NCBI GenBank assembly: GCA_002786065.1
Contig: NHNY01000021.1
Span: forward strand, 371,045 to 435,044
Direction of reading: 5' to 3'
DNA from: Microcyclospora pomicola
Lineage: Eukaryota > Ascomycota > Dothideomycetes > Capnodiales
Length of the DNA stretch: 64,000 bases
The notes beneath the pieces are model-generated. The model saw nothing but the letters and a program-made list of their open reading frames with translations. It was not told the DNA's origin and did no database searches. The position numbers and the translations under genes are program-made. Of this stretch, positions 10,057 through 21,840 are shown in pieces; the first letter of the stretch is position 1; the number at the start of each line of letters is the position of its first letter.

Positions 10057-13000
10057 TCATTCAGTGACTGGGTTTTGGCGAGCGTAAAAATCGTGAAGGT
10101 GTGGATCGCAGAGTCCAACGGCAGCGCAATCTTTGCACAACATTCGCAAGCATCTCATGTGCTGGCACATCGTCGAGCACATCTTGCAGAGCAACACAGT
10201 GCAGCCTGCGCAGCTGGTCAATGACTTCGCAGGGCAGTTGGAGCAGGTTCCAGTACGAGCCTGATCGGAGGTGGATGTGTCTGGCGAGCTTGCTCCCTGC
10301 TCCTTGTGGCTCATCTCAGTCGGGGATGAGGTAGGTGAGTCTTGGTCAACCTTCTGAGGGCGGATAGTGGAACAATCGCTCGGGGTGGGGGATGCCGCGC
10401 GATCGATCGTTACCATGGTCGCCTCGTCCCCATCTTCCACCACACCATAGACGGCAGAGAAAGGCTGCATGTTGCCGCGCCATGGAGCGTGAATCTGTGT
10501 GTGGCGCCGAGTATCCGATGTAGGTAGTCTCTCTCCACTTGGTAGAGTGAACTGCTGTGCTGGGCCCGTGGCACTGTCCTGAACGGTGTAGGTATCTCCG
10601 TGGTGATGACGAAGGAAGTCATCGATGTGATTATAAATTGGAAAGCCGTTTGGGCGAGGTGCATGAGTCTGTGGTACCTGTCCCGTAGAAGTGGCGCTGC
10701 TGCCACTTGCTTGATCGCGAGAGGCCGACTGTATTGACGAAATTTGACCATGACGAGCCTGTTCTGCTGATCGAGTCGGAGAAGTGTAGGAGAGACGTGT
10801 TTGAATCGGATCGGAACCAGGAAGCTCTGCAATCATACCCTGCTGATATGGCAATGCTGGAACGGGGTGGGAAGGAGAGGGTCCAACAGGATCAGCACCG
10901 CGAGGCGCTGCCGCGATAGCATCCCGTGATGGTGGTGAGGGAACGGGCTGTGATTGTCCGGACGCCTGATCATAGCGGCTGAGGAACGACAAATCCACTG
11001 GATCGGCAGCGGGTAGCTCTGCAATGAAGACATTCTGCGAAGGTAGTGCCGGGAGAGGGATGGTAGGAGGCGGGGAGGGGAAGAATGCGCCGTGAGCTGG
11101 GTACTGGAGGACGGGTGATGGCTGCGGCCCTCCGATGCTACGCAGCACGCTGTCACGATCAGTGAGTAAGACTTGCTTTCGACCGTTCAACGAATCCCGC
11201 GACACCATACGATCGATCGTTGGCTTGGGTCGTTTCGTGATGTTGAGAGGTCTCACAGGGGCATTCGGCGAGCCATAAGAGACTTCAGGCTTCATAGACG
11301 GCCTTGGCGGAACGGCAGGTACCATAGGGCTCACAGCTTCCAACGAATCATGCGAGGTGGTCGGGCTCATCGATGGCCCAGATGGAAGTGCAAACGTTGG
11401 AGGCTTTGGATACTGTGCTGCCGCCACGGGACGAAACAATGGATGGACCATGTCGTTCGGCTGAGTCTCAATCCGCTTCTCTCTCTCTTCGTTGACCTTC
11501 TGGAAGAACTCCTCGTTGCGGAGTGGCTTGAACCGGCGATGAGCCTCGTCAGCTGGAAGTGATTTTGCGCTCTGGTTGATCGCGACAGGATCATGTGGTG
11601 GTGGAGCTGTCACATTGCGAGTCTGCTGGTCTTGCTGGGCTCTGACTCGAAGAGATTCTTTGGGGAGAGGTGTCGTGAAGCTCCGGAGTCGTTGAGCTTG
11701 CGGCGATCTGATATTAAGAGGAGCTGGCACTAGTGGTGAAGGTGGTGATGAGTCGTTCGAGTCGTACGAATAGACTGAGACCGAATCATCGCCACTGAAT
11801 GCAGGACCTGCGCGGCGGATGTGTGGATCAAGAAAACTGACGCGCAACTCGTCTGCATCCTCAGCAGTGATGAGTGTGCTACGTTTCAATGCCGTAGTGC
11901 GTTTGTCAGCGGAGAGTGTGCGGGAGGAGGTGTCGTCTTCGCCCTGGAGGCCACGGTCGCCGTCAGGATAGAAGATGCCCAAGCCACTCGGCTGGAAGTT
12001 GTTCTTGCTACTCTGATAGTCGCCAGTGAGCTTGCGCAACGTCTTCTCGTGCTCTTCATGTGGCTCTCCGACATCGCTTTCAATGTCGTCTGGAAGGCCG
12101 AGTGGGTTGTCAGCAGTAGGCATGTCGAAGTCATCAATCATGCCATGGTACTTGTTCTGCCTCGGGGTGTCGGCTTCGGCAGGATCACGTGTCGCTGCGG
12201 CCGTCACGTCCTCCGGCGACTCACCCTCGAGTAGGGCCATGGTGGCGTTATACCATTGCAATTGCGACATCCGCTGGGCGGATCCTTTGCTGGCTTTTTT
12301 GTCATCTCCCTGCACAGGGTCGTCTTGTCGAGCCACTCTGCACATCTCTTTGTGTGCATCCAAAGCCTTCTCGTACTCAGCCTTGGCTTGTCGTTCTCCC
12401 ACATAGGTGAACATGTCTCTTAGCCCGTTGGGGCCGTTCTCATCCGGCTCTGTCTCCATCACAGCAGCCCCGACCGCCTCAAACTCTTCCTCGGTCAGTT
12501 CAGTCAATGGCTTTTGAGTCACCCAACCGTGCACGCTGCTGCGAGCAATGAGCTTCTTTCCGGTCTTGACATTGGCCTTGTGCTCGGCTTGTTTGGCAGC
12601 CAAAGGATCGATGTCCTTGGTGAGCTTCTGTCTGGCCTTGCCCTCTTTCTTGGCATCACGCTCAGCTTCTTGACGTACACGTTTCTGTGCCCGTGATAGT
12701 GCCTCTTCGTTGCCTTGCTCTGCTGAAGAGGTAGCAGAAGACTTTCCGCCAAATCCCAAGAACGATCTGAGGGAAGTGCTGCTAAACTGATTGCGAAGAC
12801 GAGAAGGGTATGGAAGCAGCGAGTCATTGATCGTTGGTGATGAGACTGGCGTTGGTACCTGGTCTTTGAACTGGGCGAACTTGGCGGGCAGAGGAGGGGG
12901 CGCTAACGGAGAAGTTATCATCACGCCTTCAGCATCTTGTGCTCGCTTGGAAGCTGTCGAGCGTGCTGAGTGAGCCCTGGCACGTGCAACTTCACTTGAA

Positions 13001-13634
13001 GCGCTCAAGGTTTGGGCTGACTTGCTATGCCTCACTCGGCGGATACCGTTGAGCCAGGGGCTACCGACCTTGGACGCAGACGTGGGCTCCGATGGCGAGG
13101 GCGACGGCGCGGGCGGCTCTACCAAAGCCGGCCAGAGGATCTGGCGCTGCAAGATGTCAATATTCCATTCACTCAATTCGTAACTTTACCTTGATGCGTG
13201 TGACGCATCAGGTGAAGATCTGGGAACAGATCGAGCTGCTTGCAAGCACTCTCATGTCATCAACCAAATGGCCATCACAAGCCTATGGTACTTGTCTCTC
13301 ATTCTTGTTTCTTGGTTCCTGTTCCTCGTTCTCGTCTCTCGTTCTTCACCCACCACAATCACGATAGGTGGCGCCGCTGCCGACCGATATTGACACGATA
13401 AAAGCAAAACTGGACGTACCTTTGGCTTTGGTGCCAGGGGGTCCATTCCCCTGACAATGCTCGCGATGGCGGCGCCATCGGGGCGAGGTTCGCCCCGAGG
13501 CTCCATCCTCCGCGGTGCCTTATCTGAAGAAGATGTCAGCATCAACTGCTTCACTGAAGGTGGTATGACAACTTACTTTCTTCACCGGGGGGATCAGTCC
13601 CGGTGAAGGAAGAGCCGTTAGGCTCTGGTGTCAT
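10057..13634 (-). CDS. Large disordered protein with Cys-rich C-terminal motif (unknown function)
   Basis: My model has three exons: 13577-13634, 13420-13523 and 10057-13146, with introns of 53 nt (13524-13576) and 273 nt (13147-13419). All phases agree, giving 1,083 aa. The ATG at 13634 has A at -3. A TTG-initiated reading from 13176 would miss the first two exons. Most of the protein is Pro/Ser-rich and disordered, with a charged helical block rich in Lys, Ala and Glu near residues 180-290. The last 60 residues carry paired Cys motifs (CSNC, CAGC, CKMC, CQHMRC, CKDC, then CDPHLH) that look like a small zinc-binding module. I do not recognise the family. The long second intron is the least certain part of the model. 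Confidence 0.75.
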
Positions 13635-14226
13635 GTTGGTGCTTGTCTGTAATCAAGCTTGTGTGGTGGTCAAGCTCGTTGTGACCGAGCTGGTGTTTGT
13701 GGATGTAGATGAAAGGTGGTGTTGTGCAAAGCAAGCTTCAAGTGAAGGCGAAGCGGCGCCAAGACTTGTGAATATCACGTCAACTTTGGTGTTTCAGGTT
13801 AGATGAGCTCTTCACATGTCAAAGAAGTGCGGGACAAAATTTGCTGGCACATGTCAAAGTGAGGATTGCTGAACGCCAGAGAACAGCTGCAAAGAGACAT
13901 CACACGGAAACGAGCGAACAAACGATATCCTGTAACGACGATGTGAATTGCGTCGTTGCATCTTGAATAGCGTTTCACCAGACGGTGGCCCTGAACTCAA
14001 GTCAGAGCATGATGATCGAAGCACAACCCACGAAGCACGTCGAGGACGATCATGTTATATCTCGAGGACGTTCGTGTTGGTCAAGGCATAGTCTGGAATG
14101 CAAAGTAAGGTAGCTAATCTATCGATCTGTCGTGAATTCATACTCGCGTAGTCACAATCGTGCCCGATGAAGATGAGTCCTTTCCGGACACCACGCATAG
14201 TTCGTGGAGGGCTCGATGGCCGACCT
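13635..14226. other. Intergenic region between UBC13 and the Cys-rich protein gene
   Basis: This 592-bp interval is the 3' flank of UBC13 and the 5' flank of the Cys-rich protein gene. The plus-strand ORF at 13603-13806 overlaps the first exon of the minus-strand gene and looks like chance. I see no repeat or RNA gene. Confidence 0.5.
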
Positions 14227-14789
14227 TTACTGCGCATACAGTCTTGTCCATTCTTTGGCAGTTTTGATGGCCTCTGGTTGGTTTTCCTATGGTTGTGTTA
14301 GTGTGGATGCCAGACGCCAGTAAACTGGAGATCCTGCTCACCTTCCATTGCTTTGCCACCGCTTCGTTCAGGGGGTCTTCTGGATTCGGAGCACCTAGAA
14401 GGGCTTGAATGCTAAGCAGGATGGTTCGGATTTGCAGGGCAGGTGACCAGTTGTTTTTCAGGACATCCAAACAGATTCGGCCCAGACGATCAATGTTGGG
14501 ATGGTAGATTCGAGTAAGGAAGCGTATACGTGGCGGGCACATAGGATAGTCATCTGGGAGGAATAGTTCGAGCTTGAAGATGCCCCCTTCAGACAGATCA
14601 GCAACTGGCAAAGACTTCGTGCCTGACAGTTAAGCACATACCTTCGTAACAGCTTCCACCAGGACCCTCAACTATCACATCGAAATATCTTGCATTGTCA
14701 TCATGTGGAGCTGCCGAAATACCAGGCACTGGCTCGCTCTGTAACCTTTCCGTCTCTTTTATGATTCTCTTTGGCAGTGGAGCACTCAT
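14227..14789 (-). CDS. UBC13: Ubiquitin-conjugating enzyme E2, UBC13 type
   Basis: There are three exons, 14642-14789, 14342-14586 and 14227-14286, with introns 14587-14641 (55 nt) and 14287-14341 (55 nt). The phases fit and the product is 150 aa, the normal UBC13 length. The UBC fold is complete: N-terminal [11 protein letters not shown] helix, FKLELFLP strand, HPN at about 78-80, catalytic Cys88 in GRICLDVLK, and the LLSIQALL and C-terminal WTRLYA helices. UBC13 pairs with an Mms2/Uev partner to build Lys63-linked ubiquitin chains in post-replication DNA repair. The start has G at -3. The gene is intact and not RIP-mutated, although the transposon block begins about 600 bp upstream of its start codon. 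Confidence 0.95.
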
Positions 14790-15222
14790 ATCTGTGGACT
14801 GTATTGGTTGTCGATGTTCGATCGTCGTGTAGCGTGCGATAATGCGCTGTCGTCGCTGTTGTCAAGCGACAATGTAGTCAAGTCGAACTTGATCGGTAAA
14901 GCGACAAAAAGGGTGTACAGCTTCTTTGATGTGAGATGTTTGAATGCGACGACGTCGGGAAAACAGCTGGTGACGATGACGAAGTTACCAGGTGAAGTCG
15001 AAGCGTTTGCTAAGCTCGTCTCCGCATACGACGGAGCTCAATTGCGCTCAGCTCGCTCCCATTGACAATCTGAGATCTCATATGCGAAAGGTGCTTATAT
15101 ATTGACAATGCTTTGACTACACCTTATCAACACCAGCTATAGCTGGCCTCTCGCCGTCCTCTCGCCGTCCTCGCGCCGTCCTTGTTGCCCTCGCTGTCGC
15201 AGTCGTCGCAGTCGTCGAATCA
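14790..15222. promoter_or_regulatory. Divergent upstream region between UBC13 and the integrase-core gene
   Basis: This 433-bp interval separates the start of UBC13 (minus) from the start of the broken integrase-core gene (plus), so it should contain both promoters. A C/T-rich stretch with repeated tcgccgtcc units lies at about 15150-15180. CpA dinucleotides are common here, so RIP has not reached it. The ORF at 14808-15065 has no recognisable features. Confidence 0.5.
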
Positions 15223-15373
15223 ATGGCTCCACTAGCAATCAATCTCGAGCAGTTTCGAGACTTTATCACAGACTATATCGCAACCAGCCACACACAAGCA
15301 GACGTCAAAGAGCAATTGAAAGAGCTATACAATGTAGATGTAACTATTGCTACACTCTAGCGCAGACTCTTAG
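15223..15373 (+). pseudogene. 5' end of a Clr5/integrase-core gene, broken by a retrotransposon
   Basis: An ATG at 15223 opens about 45 codons that read like the N-terminal helix-turn-helix (Clr5-like) part of fungal integrase-core proteins, then meet a TAG at 15358. The frame continues to 15373, where F1 copy A begins. The last five bases, cttag, are the target-site duplication. They recur at 53025-53029, and the gene continues at 53030 in the same frame. This 150-bp part has many CpA and TpG dinucleotides and is essentially free of RIP, unlike the 3' part. Confidence 0.65.
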
Positions 15374-15589
15374 TATAAGGCCCCTTTCCTACCTAAAGTA
15401 AGGTTGAAGTCACGTGTCTCCAGTCTTAGCATGAAGCGACACTTCGGTACGCGACCTGCGCACCTCGTACGCTTTATAGATTATTCTCGGTAGTAACTGT
15501 ATTATACTGTTACTCCCCTATTTCTATGTACTACGCTATCCTTTAGCATCTAGAAGCTATGCCCTAGTAGTCTATTGCTGCCCCTTACA
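15374..15589 (+). repeat. 5' LTR of F1 copy A
   Basis: 216 bp, matching the LTRs at 33818, 46341 and 52809. The first bases read TATAAGG where the other copies have TGTAAGG, a TpG-to-TpA change. Confidence 0.92.
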
Positions 15590-15630
15590 ATTATAATCTA
15601 TCTTTTTAGGAATATAGCCTAGTACACAGG

Positions 15631-16809
15631 ATAGAGGACATTTAGGAGATAGAAGGGCATAGCACCTATAAAAACCCTATAGAGACAACTACAAGCGACA
15701 CTATACAAGACGTAAGCGCGACGCTAGAAGAGCGCTTACGTATCGCGCAGGAAAAGTAGGATTGTCTTATTATGCAACAAGAGCTACAGAGGGTAGAGGA
15801 AGAAGTAGCTATGCTTAAGAGAGGTAAGAGCATCTCTAATAGCCTCCCTAATCATCTCTAAACCAGCTTAGCTATTACTATACTAAGATCCTTAGAACTT
15901 ACTCCGAGTTTAGTAGGAAGCGCTGTATAGTTACTGCGTAAGCGTGCGACTAGCGACGAAGAAGATGATGCGTAACCGCGTTTTAAAAAGCGGGACACTA
16001 AGCTAAAGGACTTAGATAAATACTATAGCAAGAGCATTAAGGAATATCGCAACTATGTGCGCGATGCGGAGCTTACTACTATAAACGCTCTAGGAGCCTT
16101 CCCTATAGAAGAAAACCTTATTACTTAGGCTATATAGTTTCTTAAGGGAGACCCGAAAGAAACCTAGTAGTCGGAGTATAAGCGACTAAAGAGCGCAGGT
16201 GTCGCGCTTAACTAGGAACACTATAAGGCATTTCTACTAGATATCTAGGCAGACCTAGTTAATCGTAGTATAGAGGCAAGCTAGCAATATAAGAAAGCAG
16301 AGCAACAAGAGGGCTAATCTGTAAGGGCCTTCGCTACCTTTCTTAAGATACTAGAAGTGTAGCTCCCCCTATACACTAAGGCGCAACGTATACAGCACCT
16401 GTTCACAGGAATAAGGCTAGAATTAAGGGCTTCTCTCTCTAACTATATAGTGATCCCTAACACAAGGGAGAAATTGATTGCTATCGTAACTACTATAGAG
16501 ACGAACATACGCTGTACTAGAGGCGCACGATTAGGATACGGTCGTATAACTAGAGAGTTATACCGTGGTCCTCGAGTCTCCTAAAGGACTCGAGGGAGTA
16601 GTAAATCGACGTACCTAACTCGCGCGCGCGACGAGCGTCGCGCGCTAGAGCCGCGTAAGTATAACAACGATACAGCTATAGCACCTAAACTAGGCACTTG
16701 TTAGACCTGTAGAGAATTAGGTCACATCTCCCCTAACTGTCTAAAGAAGAGGAAGGGTGGAAATCCTAACAGGACCCCTGTTAACTATGTTAAGGTAGGA
16801 AAAGCCTAA
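15631..16809 (+). pseudogene. gag of F1 copy A (RIP-degraded)
   Basis: Aligned with F1-B gag (34075-35253), this frame has exactly the same length, 392 codons plus stop. The start codon is now ATA (ATG to ATA, a TpG change) and the terminal TGA has become TAA. Many internal TAG codons sit where the less mutated copy has CAG or TGG. The CCHC zinc knuckle lies near 16699-16740. Gag would form the virus-like particle and bind the RNA. It is not functional. Confidence 0.85.
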
Positions 16810-17840
16810 GCGCTTTACAAAGTATAGCTAATGTGTAGCGCAGGGTAATCGAAAAATTATCGGCTATAGAACGCAAGTGTAGCGCGTAACGCGCGTATAG
16901 CAGCGAGACCGCACTTATAGCTATCCTTAATCCTAGTGTAGCTGTTACCCTAATTAATTAAGGGACAGCAGTAGACCTTAGTCTTAACCTAATCTCTAGC
17001 GACCTTCCTACGCTAGGATAGATAGGCGGCGAACGTAAGCATTGTTACGCTACGTACGAGATGCGCGTACGAATAGTAGACAACTATAGTGCGTAGCGCG
17101 ACATAGACTTCGTAGCATACAGGGTAGACCGTAAAGGAAGCGCTCTGCTACTAGGCATACACACCCTCTATAAATATAGTGTTAACCTAGACTGTCTAGC
17201 TTAGACCTTTAGATATAGGCTAAGTAGTAAGGAAGACATCTAATATATAGAGGTAGAAGACTTCGACATAGACGAGGCAGTGTTCCTTAGGCTCGTCGTT
17301 ACTAATATACCTACAGCGTAAGTGCGCGCGACAAGCGACGCACTTCCGCTAGAACTTATAGAGAATGCAGAAGTGTTTAATAGCGACAAGGCATCCTTAT
17401 TGCTATTGTATCGACAAACAGACTATCGAATCGACGTTATAGAAGGTAAGGAGCCCCTATATAGGCCGCTATATAACCTATTAGAGCGCGAACTGCGCCT
17501 ATTGCGCGAGTATCTTAAAGAGAATCTTACAAGCGGTAGGATACGCTATAGCTATAGCCTAGTAGGGGCCCTAATCCTGTTCGTTCCTAAGAAGGATAGC
17601 ACCCTTAGACTGTGTATTAATTATCGTGGTCTAAATGCAGTAACCGTTAAGAATAGGTGCTTGCTACTATTAATCGCAGAGACACTCGATCGCTTATCAG
17701 GCGCATGTTACTATACGACCCTCGATCTTCGAGAGGCCTACTACAGGATTAGAATCAATCCTAGAGATGAATGGAAAACAGCCTTTCGCACCCGCTATAA
17801 GCACTTCGAATACCTAGTAATGCCCTTCGGACTTACGAAC
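16810..17840 (+). pseudogene. pol of F1 copy A, first part (protease and start of reverse transcriptase)
   Basis: A protease-like region is followed by the reverse transcriptase fingers/palm (17322-17840), including the blocks ILFVPKK, TTLDLREAYY and MPFGLTN. It stops at 17840, inside the codons after MPFGLTN, where F2-plus is inserted. The duplication cgaac is at 17836-17840. The reading continues at 48299. Many TAG stops are present. Confidence 0.88.
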
Positions 17841-17983
17841 TGTTATAGTATAACCTGTTATAGGACTTAGTGGTTTGCAGCTAGCTATAGCTGCCTTAGG
17901 CATGACGGGTCTTCCCTTCTTAGCACTGAATTTGAGAACATCAGTTCTACTATATACTACTATTCTTGTCTTTCTCTCTCTAT
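17841..17983 (+). repeat. 5' LTR of F2-plus, left piece
   Basis: The first 143 bp of the 216-bp LTR. It is cut by F3 at tctat (17979-17983) and completed by 30134-30206. Confidence 0.9.
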
Positions 17984-18167
17984 TGTCACGGACGTAACTA
18001 CCTCCGCTAGACGGTCCGCTAGAGGACATATGTAGTTTTCTACTACACAGATAGCAGACCTCAATCACACACATCTTAGAGTTTATTTTGACCACTTTTG
18101 TGTTCCGCTTATGCGCTCCGCCGAGGTCCGCGCGACATACCGCGAGACCCTCTGCCTGACCGCAACA
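17984..18167 (+). repeat. 5' LTR of F3
   Basis: 184 bp, beginning TGTCACGGACG and ending CCGCAACA. It matches 29945-30128 with about eight transitions. The 18168-18400 leader after it holds no recognisable gene. Its first bases should include the primer-binding site, which I could not assign to a tRNA. Confidence 0.9.
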
Positions 18168-18399
18168 ACCTAGTAGCTAGGTTGAACTACCAGTCAATTC
18201 GGACATCCCGATTGGCACCAGTCGTCCGCATACGACACATTCGTAGCCTTTAGCTGCTTACTAACCCTCGCGACCCCGATCGCGACGGTGCTACCGACCT
18301 CTAGTGATTACACTAGGTTACAAGAACGCTTCCGCCTATTACACAGCACACTACGCTACGTATAGTGGCAATACTAACAATTCGCTTTGTTCTAACGGA

Positions 18400-21300
18400 G
18401 TCTTAGCCCGAGTCTACTTTAGAAGGAGCCGAGCTAGTATTTACACCAGTGCTTACTAAGGGACAACTGAAGGCAATTGCCTATTACAATTTTCCTTGCA
18501 CCTTACTGTAACAACTACAGCAGAAGAGCCTTCTACTGATAATTGACTTGTATCGTGGATACAAGTAACTATCTGTTAGAGGAACCACTAAACGTCGAAC
18601 CGGCATCCATGCAATTACTACTTGCTCGCTTTAACAACAAGATTCAGGTCCCCTAGATCTAGCCAGACCTGATAATCCTTGCTTAGCAACTCGCAAACTT
18701 TGCGTACAACGACAACAGAGCAGCCGTCCTCTGCAAAAAAGGTAAGGGAACCGCTTTCCTCGCGAGCTTTGTCTTGTACTATTACCCTAAGGTACTAGGC
18801 TAGCTGTTAAGCCTTGACGCTTCTAGGGATTTCTAATTCCCTAGCGAGTAGCTAGTCGACAGAAGTCTCCTTACGTAGGCTACTAAAGCACTCCGTTAAC
18901 CTTTTCACGACATAGTCTAGACAGCCTACTACAAGGAAGAATTCCCTTAGGTAATCGCTACAGGTGTTATAGCCGACCCTAAGCCTGTCTCGGTGTTAGC
19001 TCCGCAACTAAGCCGTCTAGTTACCAGGTCTTAGAGCGTGGTGCAGTTACGTTCGACTGCTCCCCTAACGAGATCGAGTTCCCCTTAGCAAACTATCGAA
19101 AGGGAAGCGGTAGTGGAAACCACACCAGTTCTGCCCTTATCACCCTCCGGTTTAGTAGAGGAAATACCTCGTTAGGAAGAAGCCTTCTACAGAGCCGAAA
19201 TTGTCCGGCGTTAGACATACGTGCTACTACTAGCTAGTGCACTATCCGACTCGCTAGACAACTCGTACGTACTAGGAGAATCAACTCTACTCAAACGTCG
19301 AGAAGTTCCGCGACCGATTTCAGAGATCTTATTAATCACCTACATTCTACTAGAAGACACTACAGTCCACGGCATAGCAGAACGCGACCGTGACATTCTA
19401 GGAATGTTCTACTGCGAGGAATCCTACGAAACGAGCGCTCCGCTAGCGTAGTTAAGTCGCGCGGAGATTGAGGCTATGTAACACGAACTGCTAATGTTTC
19501 GCGAAAACCTCTGTCTCGATAACGAGGCAGCACGCTTAGAGGCCCCTCGACAGGAACGACGCAGACAGAAACAACCTATCTACAGAGACTATAACGATGA
19601 CCCTCTACTAGGACGTGCTCCACAGGAGACACTACTAGAAGATACGCAAGATCGCCTAACGTAAGATCGCCTAGCGCAAGATCGCTAGGAACGTAACGTA
19701 CGCTATGAACGTGATAACGAGCCAGAGCCATTCTACTGCCCTACTTACTACGAGGAGCGTCGCTGCGACCTTCTAGAGCGCGTTCCTCACTATGAAGGCT
19801 CGCTACTGCCTGTCTAATATGTCATAATGACAGACATACAAACCATTATGCAGAAGATGCTAGCAGAGAATAACGCTGCGCTGTTAAAACAATTGAACAG
19901 TGCTTCTACTTCTACCTAAGCTCTGCCGTCGCAGGACGCTCGCTAGGGACCCTATTAACAGTACAGAGAGGAAGTCTAACACTAGCTAGGGACTTATCGA
20001 GAGCGCCAACCCTAGACCTACACCGAGCGTAAGGGTTACTACCGAGCGTCGCGAGACACTCCTATAGAGCGCGACCGCGTAAGAGTTAGGCCCCTAAGTC
20101 ATTTCGAAGATGAACCTTATAACCGTCATTACAGCTAGGAACATCTACGCGACTATGACCGCGAACCTCTACGCGACTGTCCACACGAATACACTCGCGA
20201 GCTTCCGCGTAACCGCGACTATAGCCTTCCGCCTCGCGAGTACCCTCCTACGGTCCCGTCTATAGGGTTGTTATCTCGACAAGCCGAACTTAGCTACAAG
20301 GACCCCGAATTCAAACCCGACTGTATAGGTTACTTCAATCCGGACCTTTTAAAAGAGTACAGTAAGGGCGAGGTAGTACAACAGGGCAACAAAACTTATT
20401 ACCGCTCGGTACATATGTTCTTGCAAGCTGCTACAGACTACTGTATAGTAGTCCTAGCACATGTAGTAAGGAATGGTCTTAGCTAATGCCTCGTAGGGAC
20501 GGCTACTATTTGGTTTATCTATGTGTTGCCGGGAGAGGTCCGCTAGTAGATCCGCGAAGGCGAGGGGATTGACCGCTAGGAAGGCGAGCTGTTTAAGAAG
20601 TTCAAGATGTCGACGTCGAGAGCAATGGACTTTATAAACAAGCAAGCCTATATATAGGAGTCCGTGCGAAATAGGGACTCCGTGTTATAGTATATCATAA
20701 CTATTATCCGCTATACTAAAGAAGCTAATTTCATAGGTATCGAACAACAACTACTTATAGCATACAAAGGCATTGACCCGGACCTTCGCTACGACATCCG
20801 TAAGCCTACGAGACGAACTACCCTAGACGAGTTCACTAGCGAATGCGAAGCCCACGCAGAAACGTAGGAAGACTAGGCAGCTAAACGAACAGAACGCACT
20901 CGTAAGTACAACAGCAATTTGAACAGCTACGGTCGAGACTACGATAGAGAAGACAACTGTAGGAACTTCGGCCGTAGAGGTCGAGGGACCGCAGGATCTG
21001 AACTACGTAATCGCGACTAGGGTAGGTACCCTACTAACAACCCCTAGTATTCTTATCCCTGTAACAATCACATTTCCTAGTCCTCCGTCCCTTCAAACGT
21101 GAAAGAGAAGGTGACGACGACGGTCGAGATCAATGGTCCAAAGCTGAAGGAAGGGTTTCGTCGAAACGACGAGCGTCCCCAGAATCGCTAGACCGACAAG
21201 AAAGACGATCGCTGCGACGACCGTCGAAGCAACGAGCCGAACGACCGCGTAAACGACAACAGTAGGCGGAACCGTTGGAACAATAGGCCTAAGCGACGTC

Positions 21301-21840
21301 GCGAAGTCAACTATGTGCAGGATAAAGAAGGCGACGGGGCTGAAGAGCAAGAGACGGAAGTCGAGCTAAAAGGAGAAGACACAGAGTCGGACAACTCTAG
21401 TAACCATGAAAATGACGAGGAAGGACACACCTACTTTGTCTCTACTAGCGCTCGGTCGCCTACATTACTGCAGTTGCTCGCTAGACCACTAGCTCTACTA
21501 CAAGCTAAGCTTACTACAGCTATCTAGCTATACACTGCAGCAGGACCTGCAACAATTGACTACAAGGTGTGCTACAACAAGTTCGCCTTAAGGAACAAGC
21601 TCTACGAACATGTTCGGATTAGCTACCCAAAGATAAAAGACAGCAAGCCTTCGTACCCGCTACCGAAGAATCCTAACGTACACCCTAAGAAGAAGCGCTA
21701 CGGAGCTACAACTACGCCGGAGGCTCTGTAGAAGGTAGAGACCAAAACCAAAGTCGATGCTAAACCTAAACCGCGTTATGTGGAGCAGTCTAAGGCAGAG
21801 CCCGTCAAAGGCACTAGTACAGCCTTCCGAAACTACTAAC
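18400..21840 (+). pseudogene. gag part of the F3 gag-pol frame (RIP-degraded)
   Basis: The plus frame with codon starts at multiples of three shows coding character from about 18.4 kb and contains open pieces at 19221-19451 and 20268-20486. The middle (19500-20270) is rich in Arg, Tyr, Glu and Pro. The region near 20268-20900 resembles Gypsy gag (conserved Tyr/Arg, then hydrophobic helices). A basic Arg/Asn-rich segment follows at 20880-21330. No clear CCHC knuckle was found. Frequent TAG stops make the start uncertain. Confidence 0.6.
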
